From Lentisphaeraceae bacterium (GTDB taxonomy: Bacteria > Verrucomicrobiota > Lentisphaeria > Lentisphaerales > Lentisphaeraceae): 42,561 nucleotides of DNA. The stretch covers positions 1-42,561 of the forward strand of contig JAJPOQ010000151.1 of NCBI GenBank assembly GCA_021232515.1. The letters run 5' to 3'. The position numbers and the translations under genes were made by a program. This document shows, one piece after another, positions 31,890-40,129 of the stretch (the stretch's first letter is position 1; each line of letters opens with the position of its first letter). The notes below the pieces were generated by a model. The model was not told the DNA's origin. It ran no database searches and saw nothing but the letters and a program-made list of their open reading frames with translations.

Positions 31890-33269
31890 TTAAAGGGTCA
31901 ACTTATCCAGTAAACCTTCATCAAGGTCATCATCGTCTTCGTCATCAACTAAAGGCTCATTAGCTTCCACCTCATCATCTTTAGAAGCTTTGAGTTCATC
32001 TAAAGGTGAAACTTCAGTTTTTAGTTCAACTATTGGTGCTGAAACATCTTCATCCACTGTTGCCTGACCGGTAGTATCCAGTTTTTCTTCAACTATTGGT
32101 TTCTCATCAACTTCAATTGCCTTTTCTTCTAAGGCATCTGACTCTTTAACAACATCTAAAGATTCTTTTTCAACCGGTACTACTTCGACTTTCTTCTCTT
32201 CTGGTTCGGAAGGAACCTTCTCTGGAACTAAAACTGGCTCTTCTTTCTTCTCTTCTGGTTTAGAAGAAGCCTCTGGAGTAGTCGACTTCGCCTCAATTTC
32301 TGGCTCTACCACTTTCTCCTGAATTGACTCTTTAATTTGAACGTCCTTTGGTAAGTTTGACTTCAAATAATCGGCCACACCTTTACCTTGCTGCGCACCA
32401 GCTGTTTCCTGACTAGAGCTGCCTTTATTGACAATATTCAAAAAATACTGCTCCAAAGACTGTTTTGGAGATGAAACTTTTACGGAGTTATTCGTTTTCT
32501 TATCGAGCTCATTTTTAAGAGCATTTACATCAACTCCCATGTTTGCAGGAAACTCCAATTTCACACGGTCTGTATCTGCAAGTAAATCTTCAATTTTACC
32601 TTGAGACTGAACTGTGCCGCCATAAATCATCATTATCTCATCACATGTATCTTCTACATCTGCAAGTAAGTGACTAGTTAACAGTACGGTTTTTCCACGC
32701 TTACCAAGTGTTATAATGAGGTCTTTAACTTCTCGGCAACCTACAGGGTCTAAACCGGCAGTTGGCTCATCAAGGATTATAAAGTCTGGGTCATTTAAAA
32801 GAGCCTGAGCCATACCCATTCTACGAGTCATACCGTGTGAGAATTCACCAACATAACGCTTCTTGGCATTTTGAAGACCAACCATTTCAAGGAGCTGATC
32901 GGAACGGTTCTTAATTTGCTCTTTACTCAGATTAAGAATCTCACCAAAATAATAAAGAGTTTCTTCAGCTGTTAGGTTTTTGTATAGATAAGATCTCTCT
33001 GGCAAGTAGCCAATTTTGAACTTTATCTCTACATCTCGAGGGTCTTTACCCATAACTGACAATCGACCATTTGTAGGATACAGGTGACCAAGTATCAACT
33101 TAATAAGAGTTGATTTCCCCGCGCCATTTGGACCTAATAGACCAAAGACTGAACCTTTCGGGATAACAATATCGACACCTCGAAGTGCCTTAACTTTATC
33201 TCGTCCCCAAAAATCTTTAAAAGTCTTAATAACACCTTCACCACGAACTACGGCTTCCTGTTCAGACAT
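31890..33269 (-). CDS. ABC transporter ATP-binding protein with long acidic C-terminal tail
   Basis: A 459-residue ABC ATPase. I chose ATG 33269, with GGGAG six bases upstream, over the in-frame GTG at 33290. The ATPase domain covers about 1-230: Walker A G-P-N-G-A-G-K-S-T at 46-54, the signature F-S-H-G-M in place of L-S-G-G-Q near 143-147, Walker B I-I-L-D-E-P-T at 164-170, and switch H200. This signature variant is typical of exporter-type ATPases partnered with ABC-2 permeases. After a linker, residues about 315-459 form a low-complexity tail rich in Glu, Pro, Lys and Val, ending in an Asp/Glu cluster (D-D-E-D-D-D-D-L-D-E). Ordinary members stop at about 300 residues. The gene overlaps the P-type ATPase gene by eight bases (ATGTCTGA). 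Confidence 0.9.
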   Translation of the reverse strand: MSEQEAVVRGEGVIKTFKDFWGRDKVKALRGVDIVIPKGSVFGLLGPNGAGKSTLIKLILGHLYPTNGRLSVMGKDPRDVEIKFKIGYLPERSYLYKNLTAEETLYYFGEILNLSKEQIKNRSDQLLEMVGLQNAKKRYVGEFSHGMTRRMGMAQALLNDPDFIILDEPTAGLDPVGCREVKDLIITLGKRGKTVLLTSHLLADVEDTCDEIMMIYGGTVQSQGKIEDLLADTDRVKLEFPANMGVDVNALKNELDKKTNNSVKVSSPKQSLEQYFLNIVNKGSSSQETAGAQQGKGVADYLKSNLPKDVQIKESIQEKVVEPEIEAKSTTPEASSKPEEKKEEPVLVPEKVPSEPEEKKVEVVPVEKESLDVVKESDALEEKAIEVDEKPIVEEKLDTTGQATVDEDVSAPIVELKTEVSPLDELKASKDDEVEANEPLVDDEDDDDLDEGLLDKLTL

Positions 33270-35163
33270 GAGGCTCTCCCACTGATGCACCTAAAGCTTG
33301 TATTTCCTCTCCCTGGCGAATGAGTCGTGCACTATTCAAAACTACTCCCAACGCTCCAATGACCTGTAAGACAGCTGCAATAACTGGACTAAGATTCCCT
33401 AAAGCGCCAAGACTTATACCGCCTATTATAAATAGGCCTCCAAGTAAAAAGTTTTGGATCACAGTCATTCTCATCTTTCGAGAAAGTGAAACTAAAAATG
33501 GCAATCTATTCAATTCATTATTCATCAAAGCAATTGTCGAGCTTTCTACTGCGACATCACTACCTGCCGCTCCCATTGCTATACCTATATCACTGGTTGC
33601 CAGAGCTGGTCCGTCATTTACTCCATCACCAACAAAAGCGACTTTGTATCCCTTACTCTTAACGTACTCAACTTTTTCGACCTTCATGGCCGGAGTACAA
33701 TCACCAAAAGCTTCACTCACTGGAAGATCCGTCGATACTGTATTTACCACTGACTGCCTGTCTCCTGAAACAATAGCTGAGTAAGATATACCTGCTTCTG
33801 TCAATCCTTGTAAACTCTCTGCTGCTTCGCCACGAGGGTGATCTGAAAGACCAATCCAGCCAAGAGGCTTACCATCTCTACAGACAAATAACAAACTCAT
33901 TCCGGCGCCGTCTTCTTTACCTGTAAAGCCCAACTGTTCAGCCGTAATCTTATTATCTTTCATCCAAGCTAAGTTACCGGCTAAAATCGTCTGACCCTTA
34001 AACTCTGCTCTAACACCACGTCCTGGCTCTTCATGAAGATTGTCTGCATGACGTATTTTCATCTTAACTTTGTTCGACATTTGCATGATAGCTTTTGCAA
34101 CTGGGTGCTGACTACCCGATTCTGCAATAACTGCAGCTCGTAAAAGCTCGCTACTCTTTACACCGCTGACTGGTTTAAGGCATGAAACCTCAAGAACACC
34201 TCGAGTTAAAGTACCTGTCTTATCAAAAATAAAGGCATCTATTCTTGCCATAGCTTCAATGTCATTTACATCCTTAATCAAAACCCCTAAACGTGCTGCT
34301 GCTGACAAAGATGCAACTACTGCTGTTGGAGTTGCGAGGATAAGAGCTATAGGGCATGTTGCAACTAAGATGGCAACAAGTCGATTCACACCATCTGTGT
34401 CTTTATTAAAAAACAAAACAATCGCGGCAATCATAACGACCAGTGGTGTATAATACTTTACATACTCATCGATCAACCTAACAAATGGCAGTTTACTTCC
34501 CTCTGCCTGAAGAATAAGCTCTCTTACTTTACCTATAGCAGTATCCTCGCCTGCTTTGGTCACCTGGACTTCTATAACACCAGATAAGTTTATAGTGCCG
34601 GCAAAAACCTTGGAACTCTCAGCTTTATCAACAGGTAAAGATTCACCAGTGATGTTTGCTTCATTTATTGAGCTTCGCCCTTTAACAATTTCACCGTCGG
34701 CTAGTATACCGTCACCTGGACGAACTCTTAAGATATCTCCAGGAACTAAGTCTTTACCTTCTACGTCTTCTTCTGATCCGTCAGCTAATATCCTCGATGC
34801 TTTACCTGGTGTGATTTTAGCTAATGCCTCGAGTGAAGCTTGAACACCTGTAGCAGTTTTCGACTCAATAATCATCGACAACAACATAAAAAATGCTATG
34901 CAAGAAGATGTAATAAGGTCTCCTTGACTACAACTCGCCAATACAGCCAGAATCACAAGCTCATGCATCTTAGTTTGCTTGTTTTTAAAGTCCTCTATTA
35001 AAGTCTTAATCATTGGAATGAGTAAAATAACAACTGCGATACCACCGCTCACAGACGCTAAAAAACGGTCATCATCGACTACAGCTAAACAAATAAAAGC
35101 ATTAACTATAAAAACTAAGCCTGCAGCCGCCCACAAATGCATATTTTTCTTACTATTTGCCAT
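33262..35163 (-). CDS. P1B-like P-type ATPase without HMA domain, atypical CPI motif
   Basis: A 633-residue P-type ATPase. Catalytic motifs are intact: T-G-E-S at 172-175, phosphorylated D314 in D-K-T-G-T-L-T, the S-Q-H-P-V (HP locus, 351-355) that marks heavy-metal P1B ATPases, and G-D-G-V-N-D at 512-517. The membrane metal site is unusual: the C-P-x motif reads T-C-P-I (C270) instead of CPC, CPH or SPC. The last helices (S-P-V-I-A-A-V-L-Q-V-I-G, about 592-603) lack the Asp, His-Glu or Met-Ser-Ser ligands of Zn, Co and Cu pumps. There is no N-terminal metal-binding domain and the N-terminus has only three or four membrane helices. The transported ion cannot be predicted. It overlaps the upstream SPFH gene by 11 bases. 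Confidence 0.88.
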   Translation of the reverse strand: MANSKKNMHLWAAAGLVFIVNAFICLAVVDDDRFLASVSGGIAVVILLIPMIKTLIEDFKNKQTKMHELVILAVLASCSQGDLITSSCIAFFMLLSMIIESKTATGVQASLEALAKITPGKASRILADGSEEDVEGKDLVPGDILRVRPGDGILADGEIVKGRSSINEANITGESLPVDKAESSKVFAGTINLSGVIEVQVTKAGEDTAIGKVRELILQAEGSKLPFVRLIDEYVKYYTPLVVMIAAIVLFFNKDTDGVNRLVAILVATCPIALILATPTAVVASLSAAARLGVLIKDVNDIEAMARIDAFIFDKTGTLTRGVLEVSCLKPVSGVKSSELLRAAVIAESGSQHPVAKAIMQMSNKVKMKIRHADNLHEEPGRGVRAEFKGQTILAGNLAWMKDNKITAEQLGFTGKEDGAGMSLLFVCRDGKPLGWIGLSDHPRGEAAESLQGLTEAGISYSAIVSGDRQSVVNTVSTDLPVSEAFGDCTPAMKVEKVEYVKSKGYKVAFVGDGVNDGPALATSDIGIAMGAAGSDVAVESSTIALMNNELNRLPFLVSLSRKMRMTVIQNFLLGGLFIIGGISLGALGNLSPVIAAVLQVIGALGVVLNSARLIRQGEEIQALGASVGEPHV

Positions 35164-36175
35164 TTGTTTTCTCTGCCTTCTTCAGTGGTTTGCGAGGCAT
35201 CATAATTCTTAGCTCGCGCTCTTTATTATTCGTAAAAACAAAAACCTCCTCAAGATTACCGCTTATTTCAGCCATCGCGTCTCTTAAGAGCATTGACTTC
35301 ACCTGCTTTGGATCTTTGCGATATTCTCCTAAAAGCTTTTCAAATGTCTTATAATCTGCTTCGGCACGACCAATCATACGAGTCTTCCAAATCACGGCAT
35401 TTGACTTAACTTTCACCACATCACTTTCCGTTAGGTCTGATGTTTTGCGAACATATACATCTGCCTCAGACTTAACTCTGGCTGCATCCTGCTTTGCCTT
35501 GGTCACTTCTAAACGATCTGCTTCAACTTGTCTTGGAACACTTAGGCGAAGATCCAGCAACTCTACTCGAACACCCGTCTCGAGAGCATCTAAACTCTTT
35601 TGAAGAATCAGTTTACTATCCGCAATCAAAGCTTTTTTATTCAAAGCTTCTTCCAAAGTCAACTTAGCAACAGCCTGAAAAACTGCATTATCCAATAGAC
35701 CTTTAAGTATCTCGTCACGCTGATCCGCATTACAAGAAAAAAGGAAGTTACTAACGTCTTGTACTTGGTACTTCATCGTCGATTCACAATGAAGTACATT
35801 GCCGTCTGAAGTGAGTAAGTAGCCGTCTACTCCTGGCTTAAGAAAGGGAGAGACTGTATTTCTATTATTTTTTTGATACATAAAGGTTGAGGAAACAAGG
35901 CTCTGGGTTCTGCCTGCTGGCACAACAATTACCTGATCAACAGGGTAAGGTAGTGCGAACTGAAAGCCTGCCTTTTCTCTGACTGCATCGTCTTCAGCTC
36001 CAAACCTTAAAACAACAGCCTTTTCATACTGCTCAAGGTTTGTCATTCCGCTAAATAAGAAAGCAAAGACTAAGAAAACCATCGACACCTTAAGAATAAG
36101 AGATGTCGTCTTAAGAGCATCTTTCAATGCCTTAAGCCCTCCACTCTCGTGTTTATCTTTAAGCGACTCGCTCAT
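35153..36175 (-). CDS. SPFH/band-7 protein, HflK-like
   Basis: A 340-residue membrane protein. A single membrane segment is at about 25-44, after a charged cytoplasmic start. An SPFH domain follows, beginning E-Q-Y-E-K-A-V-V-L-R-F-G at about 48-59 and including A-G-F-Q-F-A-L-P-Y-P-V-D near 69-80, as in HflK. The helical region at about 200-280 (V-E-A-D-R-L-E-V-T-K-A-K-Q-D-A-A-R) is a predicted coiled coil for assembly. The end is basic. SPFH proteins build ring or cage scaffolds in membranes; HflK/HflC enclose the protease FtsH, but ftsH is not here. The ATG follows directly after the stop codon of the HflC-like gene, and its end overlaps the P-type ATPase gene by 11 bases. Confidence 0.87.
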   Translation of the reverse strand: MSESLKDKHESGGLKALKDALKTTSLILKVSMVFLVFAFLFSGMTNLEQYEKAVVLRFGAEDDAVREKAGFQFALPYPVDQVIVVPAGRTQSLVSSTFMYQKNNRNTVSPFLKPGVDGYLLTSDGNVLHCESTMKYQVQDVSNFLFSCNADQRDEILKGLLDNAVFQAVAKLTLEEALNKKALIADSKLILQKSLDALETGVRVELLDLRLSVPRQVEADRLEVTKAKQDAARVKSEADVYVRKTSDLTESDVVKVKSNAVIWKTRMIGRAEADYKTFEKLLGEYRKDPKQVKSMLLRDAMAEISGNLEEVFVFTNNKERELRIMMPRKPLKKAEKTNGK

Positions 36176-37078
36176 TTACTTTTTATCCTCATTAGAAGGA
36201 ACTTCTTTTTTAAAGAGGTCAAATGGCGGTACATCAGGGCTTAAGAACGCCGTCGTCTGAGTTTTCATTATTTCCTTAAGAGCATCCAATTGACGAAGGA
36301 AAGCTGCGAAGTCCTGATCTTGTTGGTTATTTGCAAATAGCTCTGCAGATTTAACTCTTACCTCATCTCGAATCTGCTTAGATTCAGCTTCAGCTGCAGC
36401 AAGTATCTCTGCACGTTTAGTATCTGCTTCATTTCTCTTTAACTGTGCTTCTTTTTCTGCTGTCGAACGAATTTCAGCAGCGATCTTACTCTGCTCTTGT
36501 TTCATCCGAGCTAAAACACTTTCACTATTTTTTTCATGAAGACTTATTTTCGTCAAAGCAACTTTATGAACCGTCAATCCATATTTATCGCTAGTAACAT
36601 CATTAATCGCCTGTTTAAGTTCGCCTTCTATTTTTGAAATCTTTGAACCACCGGTTGAGTTTAAAAAGTCATTCAAAGCATAACTTCGGATAACTGTTTC
36701 CTGCTTACTCTCAACTAAAGAGGCGATCTGACGCTCGGCATCTTTTGCCCCTTCACCGACCTTTTTATAAAACTCAAGAGGATTATCGCTATTAACCGAC
36801 CAAACAACGAAGAGTTTAACAATGATGTTTATATTATCTTTTGTCATAGTTTCTCGCTCGCGCCCCTGAAAAAGCTGTTTACGAGAGTCAATCTTGATTA
36901 ACTTTTGAACAGGCCAAGGCCACCTAAAATACAAACCCGGCTTATTGATTGCCTTAGGACTCCCAAAGGTAGTAACAACCGCGACTTCATCAACTTTCAA
37001 TTGAAAGGTACACATAACGGTTAGGACTATGAGTAAAGTTAGCGAACTTATAAAAATGGTTATCTTATTATTTTTCAT
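36176..37078 (-). CDS. SPFH/band-7 protein, HflC-like
   Basis: A 300-residue protein of about HflC length. The N-terminal membrane segment is at about 7-25. The SPFH start V-D-E-V-A-V-V-T-T-F-G-S-P near 29-41 and the P-G-L-Y-F-R-W-P-W-P-V-Q-K segment near 47-59 closely resemble HflC. A long Ala/Glu/Lys-rich coiled coil at about 185-255 includes A-E-I-L-A-A-A-E-A-E-S-K. It lies between two other SPFH genes, one base after the first and directly before the second, so the three products likely form a hetero-oligomer. The function beyond scaffolding is unknown here because FtsH is absent from the operon. Confidence 0.88.
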   Translation of the reverse strand: MKNNKITIFISSLTLLIVLTVMCTFQLKVDEVAVVTTFGSPKAINKPGLYFRWPWPVQKLIKIDSRKQLFQGRERETMTKDNINIIVKLFVVWSVNSDNPLEFYKKVGEGAKDAERQIASLVESKQETVIRSYALNDFLNSTGGSKISKIEGELKQAINDVTSDKYGLTVHKVALTKISLHEKNSESVLARMKQEQSKIAAEIRSTAEKEAQLKRNEADTKRAEILAAAEAESKQIRDEVRVKSAELFANNQQDQDFAAFLRQLDALKEIMKTQTTAFLSPDVPPFDLFKKEVPSNEDKK

Positions 37079-37079
37079 A

Positions 37080-38897
37080 CTATTCTAGCTCCAATAAATC
37101 TGGGGTTGCTTTTTTCAGCTCTAGGGTAATTACTTCGTTTTTAGCTTCTGTTAAATTGACTACTTTTCGCACATCTCTTAGCACACCTTCTAGCGCGTTC
37201 ATTTGTGCTACAGCTCTAAATAAAATGGGCATTTTTCTAAACATCGCGCTTTGTGCTTTAAAGGCCTCAAGCTCCTTTTCCAATAACATCTTTTTCAAAA
37301 CAGTTTCTGCTTTCTGATTCTTGAGCATCTTGTCTGCTTCTAACTCAGCAAGATTTAATAATGACGAATTATACTTTTCGGCTTCTGTTATGAAGCGGAG
37401 TTTATCTTGGCTAGCCGCGTACACATCTTGATAAATCGGAGCTACATCTGCTGGAGGCTGGAAATTCACAATCGCTACATCTATGATCTCGATGCCATAT
37501 TCTGCATCTGCCAAAGCACTTAACTTTTCTTTTAATTGAGCCGTAAACTCTCCTAAACCGTTTTGAAGAGTCTCAGAAAAACTACTTTCTAAAAGTGCTT
37601 GACTTAGAACTTTACGCCCACTCATCAAAAGTGCTTTTTCTGAGTCTATGTATGCACTTCTGTATTTAAGCACATCTGAGATTCTGTAGCTTAGCTTCAC
37701 GTTAAGAACGGCTAAGTTCTGGGTTACTTTATTGCCATCACTTACTTGTGAACCCATATTCAAAAGCTCATCGTACTTTTTAAGGTCCCAAGAATCAATT
37801 ACTGACTCTTCTTCTGCTTCATCAAACTTTTGACTCGGAGTCAGATTCAATTCTTTTATTCTCTGTACGTCAAAGCGCTCAACTGAACTGATTGGCCAAG
37901 GCGCGGTTATATGTAAACCTGGAGGCAACAACTCAAAACTCTGATCTCCCCACGACATTTTCAAAGCATTTTCATGCGGTTTTATGTAAGTAAATGATGA
38001 CAAGGCAAACAGAGTTAAAACCTGAATACAAACATACGGCAAAACGATTTTCTTTAGAGAGCTGGCAAATAGCGACTCTGAAACTTTTACGCCAAATTGA
38101 TACTCAACCATTGCCGCCAAGTTCCCGAGAACACCTTTAGGCTGACTAAACAGTGCTAAAATTCGACTCTCATAAACCGGCTGATAAACTTCAGTACTGC
38201 TCTTTGGCCTATATAGGTCCACTAACCAAAGAAGCATTCTCTCTACAGCTAAAAGGCAACTGAAAATTACTGAACAACTTACAAACCACGAAATTGGTTG
38301 CTCTACCTCAAAGTGATATAAAAGAGCACATGTAGCACCAACAAATAATGTAAATGATCCATATAGGAGGTAACCACAGACTGGCTTAAGAAACACCTGC
38401 CTTTCATTATGAGCTAAACCTGAAGTGAACTTTCCAAGCAGGAAGAGTAGTAATGAAAGTGAATAAAAAACTGCAACAGGAACCAAGATCGTTGATTTAC
38501 TTTGAACTAATTCTGGCACTTCTGAGAAATATAGTCTGAGTGATAAAAACACTTCCAAAGCACTGATGAGAATCAACACTACCGGCAGCAACGCCTTATT
38601 GAATTGGAGAAATGATTTTTCTAGTCGGCCCGCAAAGGATTCATTTTCATCGAAAATATTTTTTTCTGATGAGCTGAGCTCTCTATCTCTTTTCTCGGCA
38701 AATGCCTTCCATGCAAGAGCATTGTGACGCCAAGCTAAAACACTGATAATAAAACCAATAAAAAGAGCATTTGCGCCCTGTAACATAAATAAACTGGGCA
38801 AAGAAGCCCTATACTTAATCCACAGTCCAATGACAATCGCAGCCATAAAAAGCTGAAAAAGGGCTGCCATAAAACTAAACTTTTGCTGTTTTTCCAT
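37080..38897 (-). CDS. Polytopic membrane protein with C-terminal SPFH/band-7 domain
   Basis: A 605-residue protein. The first 300 residues carry about seven membrane segments (near 10-28, 36-56, 102-122, 137-156, 174-194, 203-226 and 284-303). An SPFH-type domain follows directly after the last one at about 304-500: I-K-P-H-E-N-A-L-K-M-S-W-G then P-P-G-L-H-I-T-A-P-W-P at 325-335, which matches the H-flK/C pattern. The C-terminus (about 500-590) is a coiled coil rich in Glu, Lys and Leu. Typical HflK/HflC proteins have one membrane helix; the polytopic front end is unusual. The ATG is three bases after the ABC permease stop, and the HflC-like gene follows after one base. Confidence 0.85.
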   Translation of the reverse strand: MEKQQKFSFMAALFQLFMAAIVIGLWIKYRASLPSLFMLQGANALFIGFIISVLAWRHNALAWKAFAEKRDRELSSSEKNIFDENESFAGRLEKSFLQFNKALLPVVLILISALEVFLSLRLYFSEVPELVQSKSTILVPVAVFYSLSLLLFLLGKFTSGLAHNERQVFLKPVCGYLLYGSFTLFVGATCALLYHFEVEQPISWFVSCSVIFSCLLAVERMLLWLVDLYRPKSSTEVYQPVYESRILALFSQPKGVLGNLAAMVEYQFGVKVSESLFASSLKKIVLPYVCIQVLTLFALSSFTYIKPHENALKMSWGDQSFELLPPGLHITAPWPISSVERFDVQRIKELNLTPSQKFDEAEEESVIDSWDLKKYDELLNMGSQVSDGNKVTQNLAVLNVKLSYRISDVLKYRSAYIDSEKALLMSGRKVLSQALLESSFSETLQNGLGEFTAQLKEKLSALADAEYGIEIIDVAIVNFQPPADVAPIYQDVYAASQDKLRFITEAEKYNSSLLNLAELEADKMLKNQKAETVLKKMLLEKELEAFKAQSAMFRKMPILFRAVAQMNALEGVLRDVRKVVNLTEAKNEVITLELKKATPDLLELE

Positions 38898-38900
38898 AAT

Positions 38901-39845
38901 CTAAGTCACACCTTTGATTTCTGTACGCTCAAACAACGAGATCGACGCCATGACATACAAGCCTACATATAAAAGCATTTGAACTGCACAACCGACAAAA
39001 TAACTAATAGATACATTTTGCCCCAAGCCAATACTCTCTAAAATCCAAAACAACTGCCAATTTGGCAATATCGCTCCGATCACCTGTCCAAATGAATCTC
39101 CGAGTAGATTGGTCGTTAAGTAAGTTGAGATCAAGCCTAAGAAAAAAACAATAATAGCGCCACCAAAAACTAATGCAGAATCGGCAATAACGGCGAGAAC
39201 TTGAACTGTCGCACAGAAAGTCACCAAAGCCATAAATAGAAGCAAGCAGCTCTGAAGTCCTAAAAAGTCAAAATCGCCTTTACCTGAGATAGCAACTCTG
39301 AAGCCTACTCCTAAAAGCATCAAAACACAGAGGGATAAGCTCGTATACAAACTAAAATTACTGCCAAACATATATTGCCTTGCTGCACCTGAGCACAATG
39401 CGAGAATGATAGCAACGATATAAATGACTAAACTTTGAGTGTTTAAAAACTCATGATCATGCGCTATTTCAGAAATCCATAAATAAGCAGCAGCGCCTGT
39501 GGTTACTAAAATAGCCACACAAGCAAGCACGCCTAATAGCTTCCCCAAGATTAAAACGGTACCACTTATTGGTCTACTCATCAAAATAGCTCCTGCGCCA
39601 CGGCGAATATCATCTGTCACCACACGAATTAAACCAAAAGCTCCTGCCAAAGCTCCACAAATAAAAATTATCGAGTGAGTCTGATCTCGAACCATCCTTG
39701 TGTGTTCTGCATCGCCTATGCTTGGCATCGAGGCTGCCAAGGCCATTAAAAGCACCAATGCTAAACTTATCACCAAATAAAATGGATCGGATGCACCCAC
39801 CTTAAAGGCATTTTTAAAGACTGCATTTAACTGCTTAAACCACAT
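38901..39845 (-). CDS. ABC-2-type transporter permease, first gene of the SPFH operon
   Basis: A 314-residue membrane protein with about seven or eight hydrophobic segments (near 23-42, 60-78, 97-120, 138-156, 168-188, 197-221, 225-245 and 282-303). The segment D-D-I-R-R-G-A-G-A-I-L-M-S-R-P-I-S near 78-94 matches the loop of ABC-2 permeases (R-E-x-G-T-l-x-l-l-L-s-r-P-i-s) that contacts the ATPase. It is the first gene of the eight-gene operon, and the 284 bases upstream should hold the operon promoter. No ATPase is next to it, so the ATPase at 31890-33269 probably serves both this and the second permease. Confidence 0.82.
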   Translation of the reverse strand: MWFKQLNAVFKNAFKVGASDPFYLVISLALVLLMALAASMPSIGDAEHTRMVRDQTHSIIFICGALAGAFGLIRVVTDDIRRGAGAILMSRPISGTVLILGKLLGVLACVAILVTTGAAAYLWISEIAHDHEFLNTQSLVIYIVAIILALCSGAARQYMFGSNFSLYTSLSLCVLMLLGVGFRVAISGKGDFDFLGLQSCLLLFMALVTFCATVQVLAVIADSALVFGGAIIVFFLGLISTYLTTNLLGDSFGQVIGAILPNWQLFWILESIGLGQNVSISYFVGCAVQMLLYVGLYVMASISLFERTEIKGVT

Positions 39846-40129
39846 TTATAATCATCTCAAATTTATTTGTGCTTAATATTAACAATTCTAAGCTAAAATA
39901 TCAACACAAAAAATAACTATCTTATACTATCACAAGCTATCATTGGGGATTTTAAGGTCGAATTTAAATTTTTACGATCAGTAGAATTCACTTAAATTTT
40001 AATTCTTTTTATCAAGTGTTGTAAAATTTAAAGGTCTTCGTTAGTATTATAATTCATTGTTTGTGAAAATTAGAATATGCAGTGTGTTGATCCTTTTGCT
40101 GCATGACCGTTAATTAAATGGAGTACAAA

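Noticed and set aside
33270..33290. GTG at 33290 as start of the ABC ATPase
   Set aside because: GGGAG six bases before the ATG at 33269 supports the shorter form, and the extra seven residues are not family-like.
33320..33784. 154-codon plus-strand frame antisense to the P-type ATPase gene
   Set aside because: It is a shadow of the conserved ATPase coding sequence and has no ribosome site.
28975..39845. Naming the SPFH genes hflK and hflC
   Set aside because: There are three of them, ftsH is not adjacent, and the operon context is different from the hfl locus, so function may differ.
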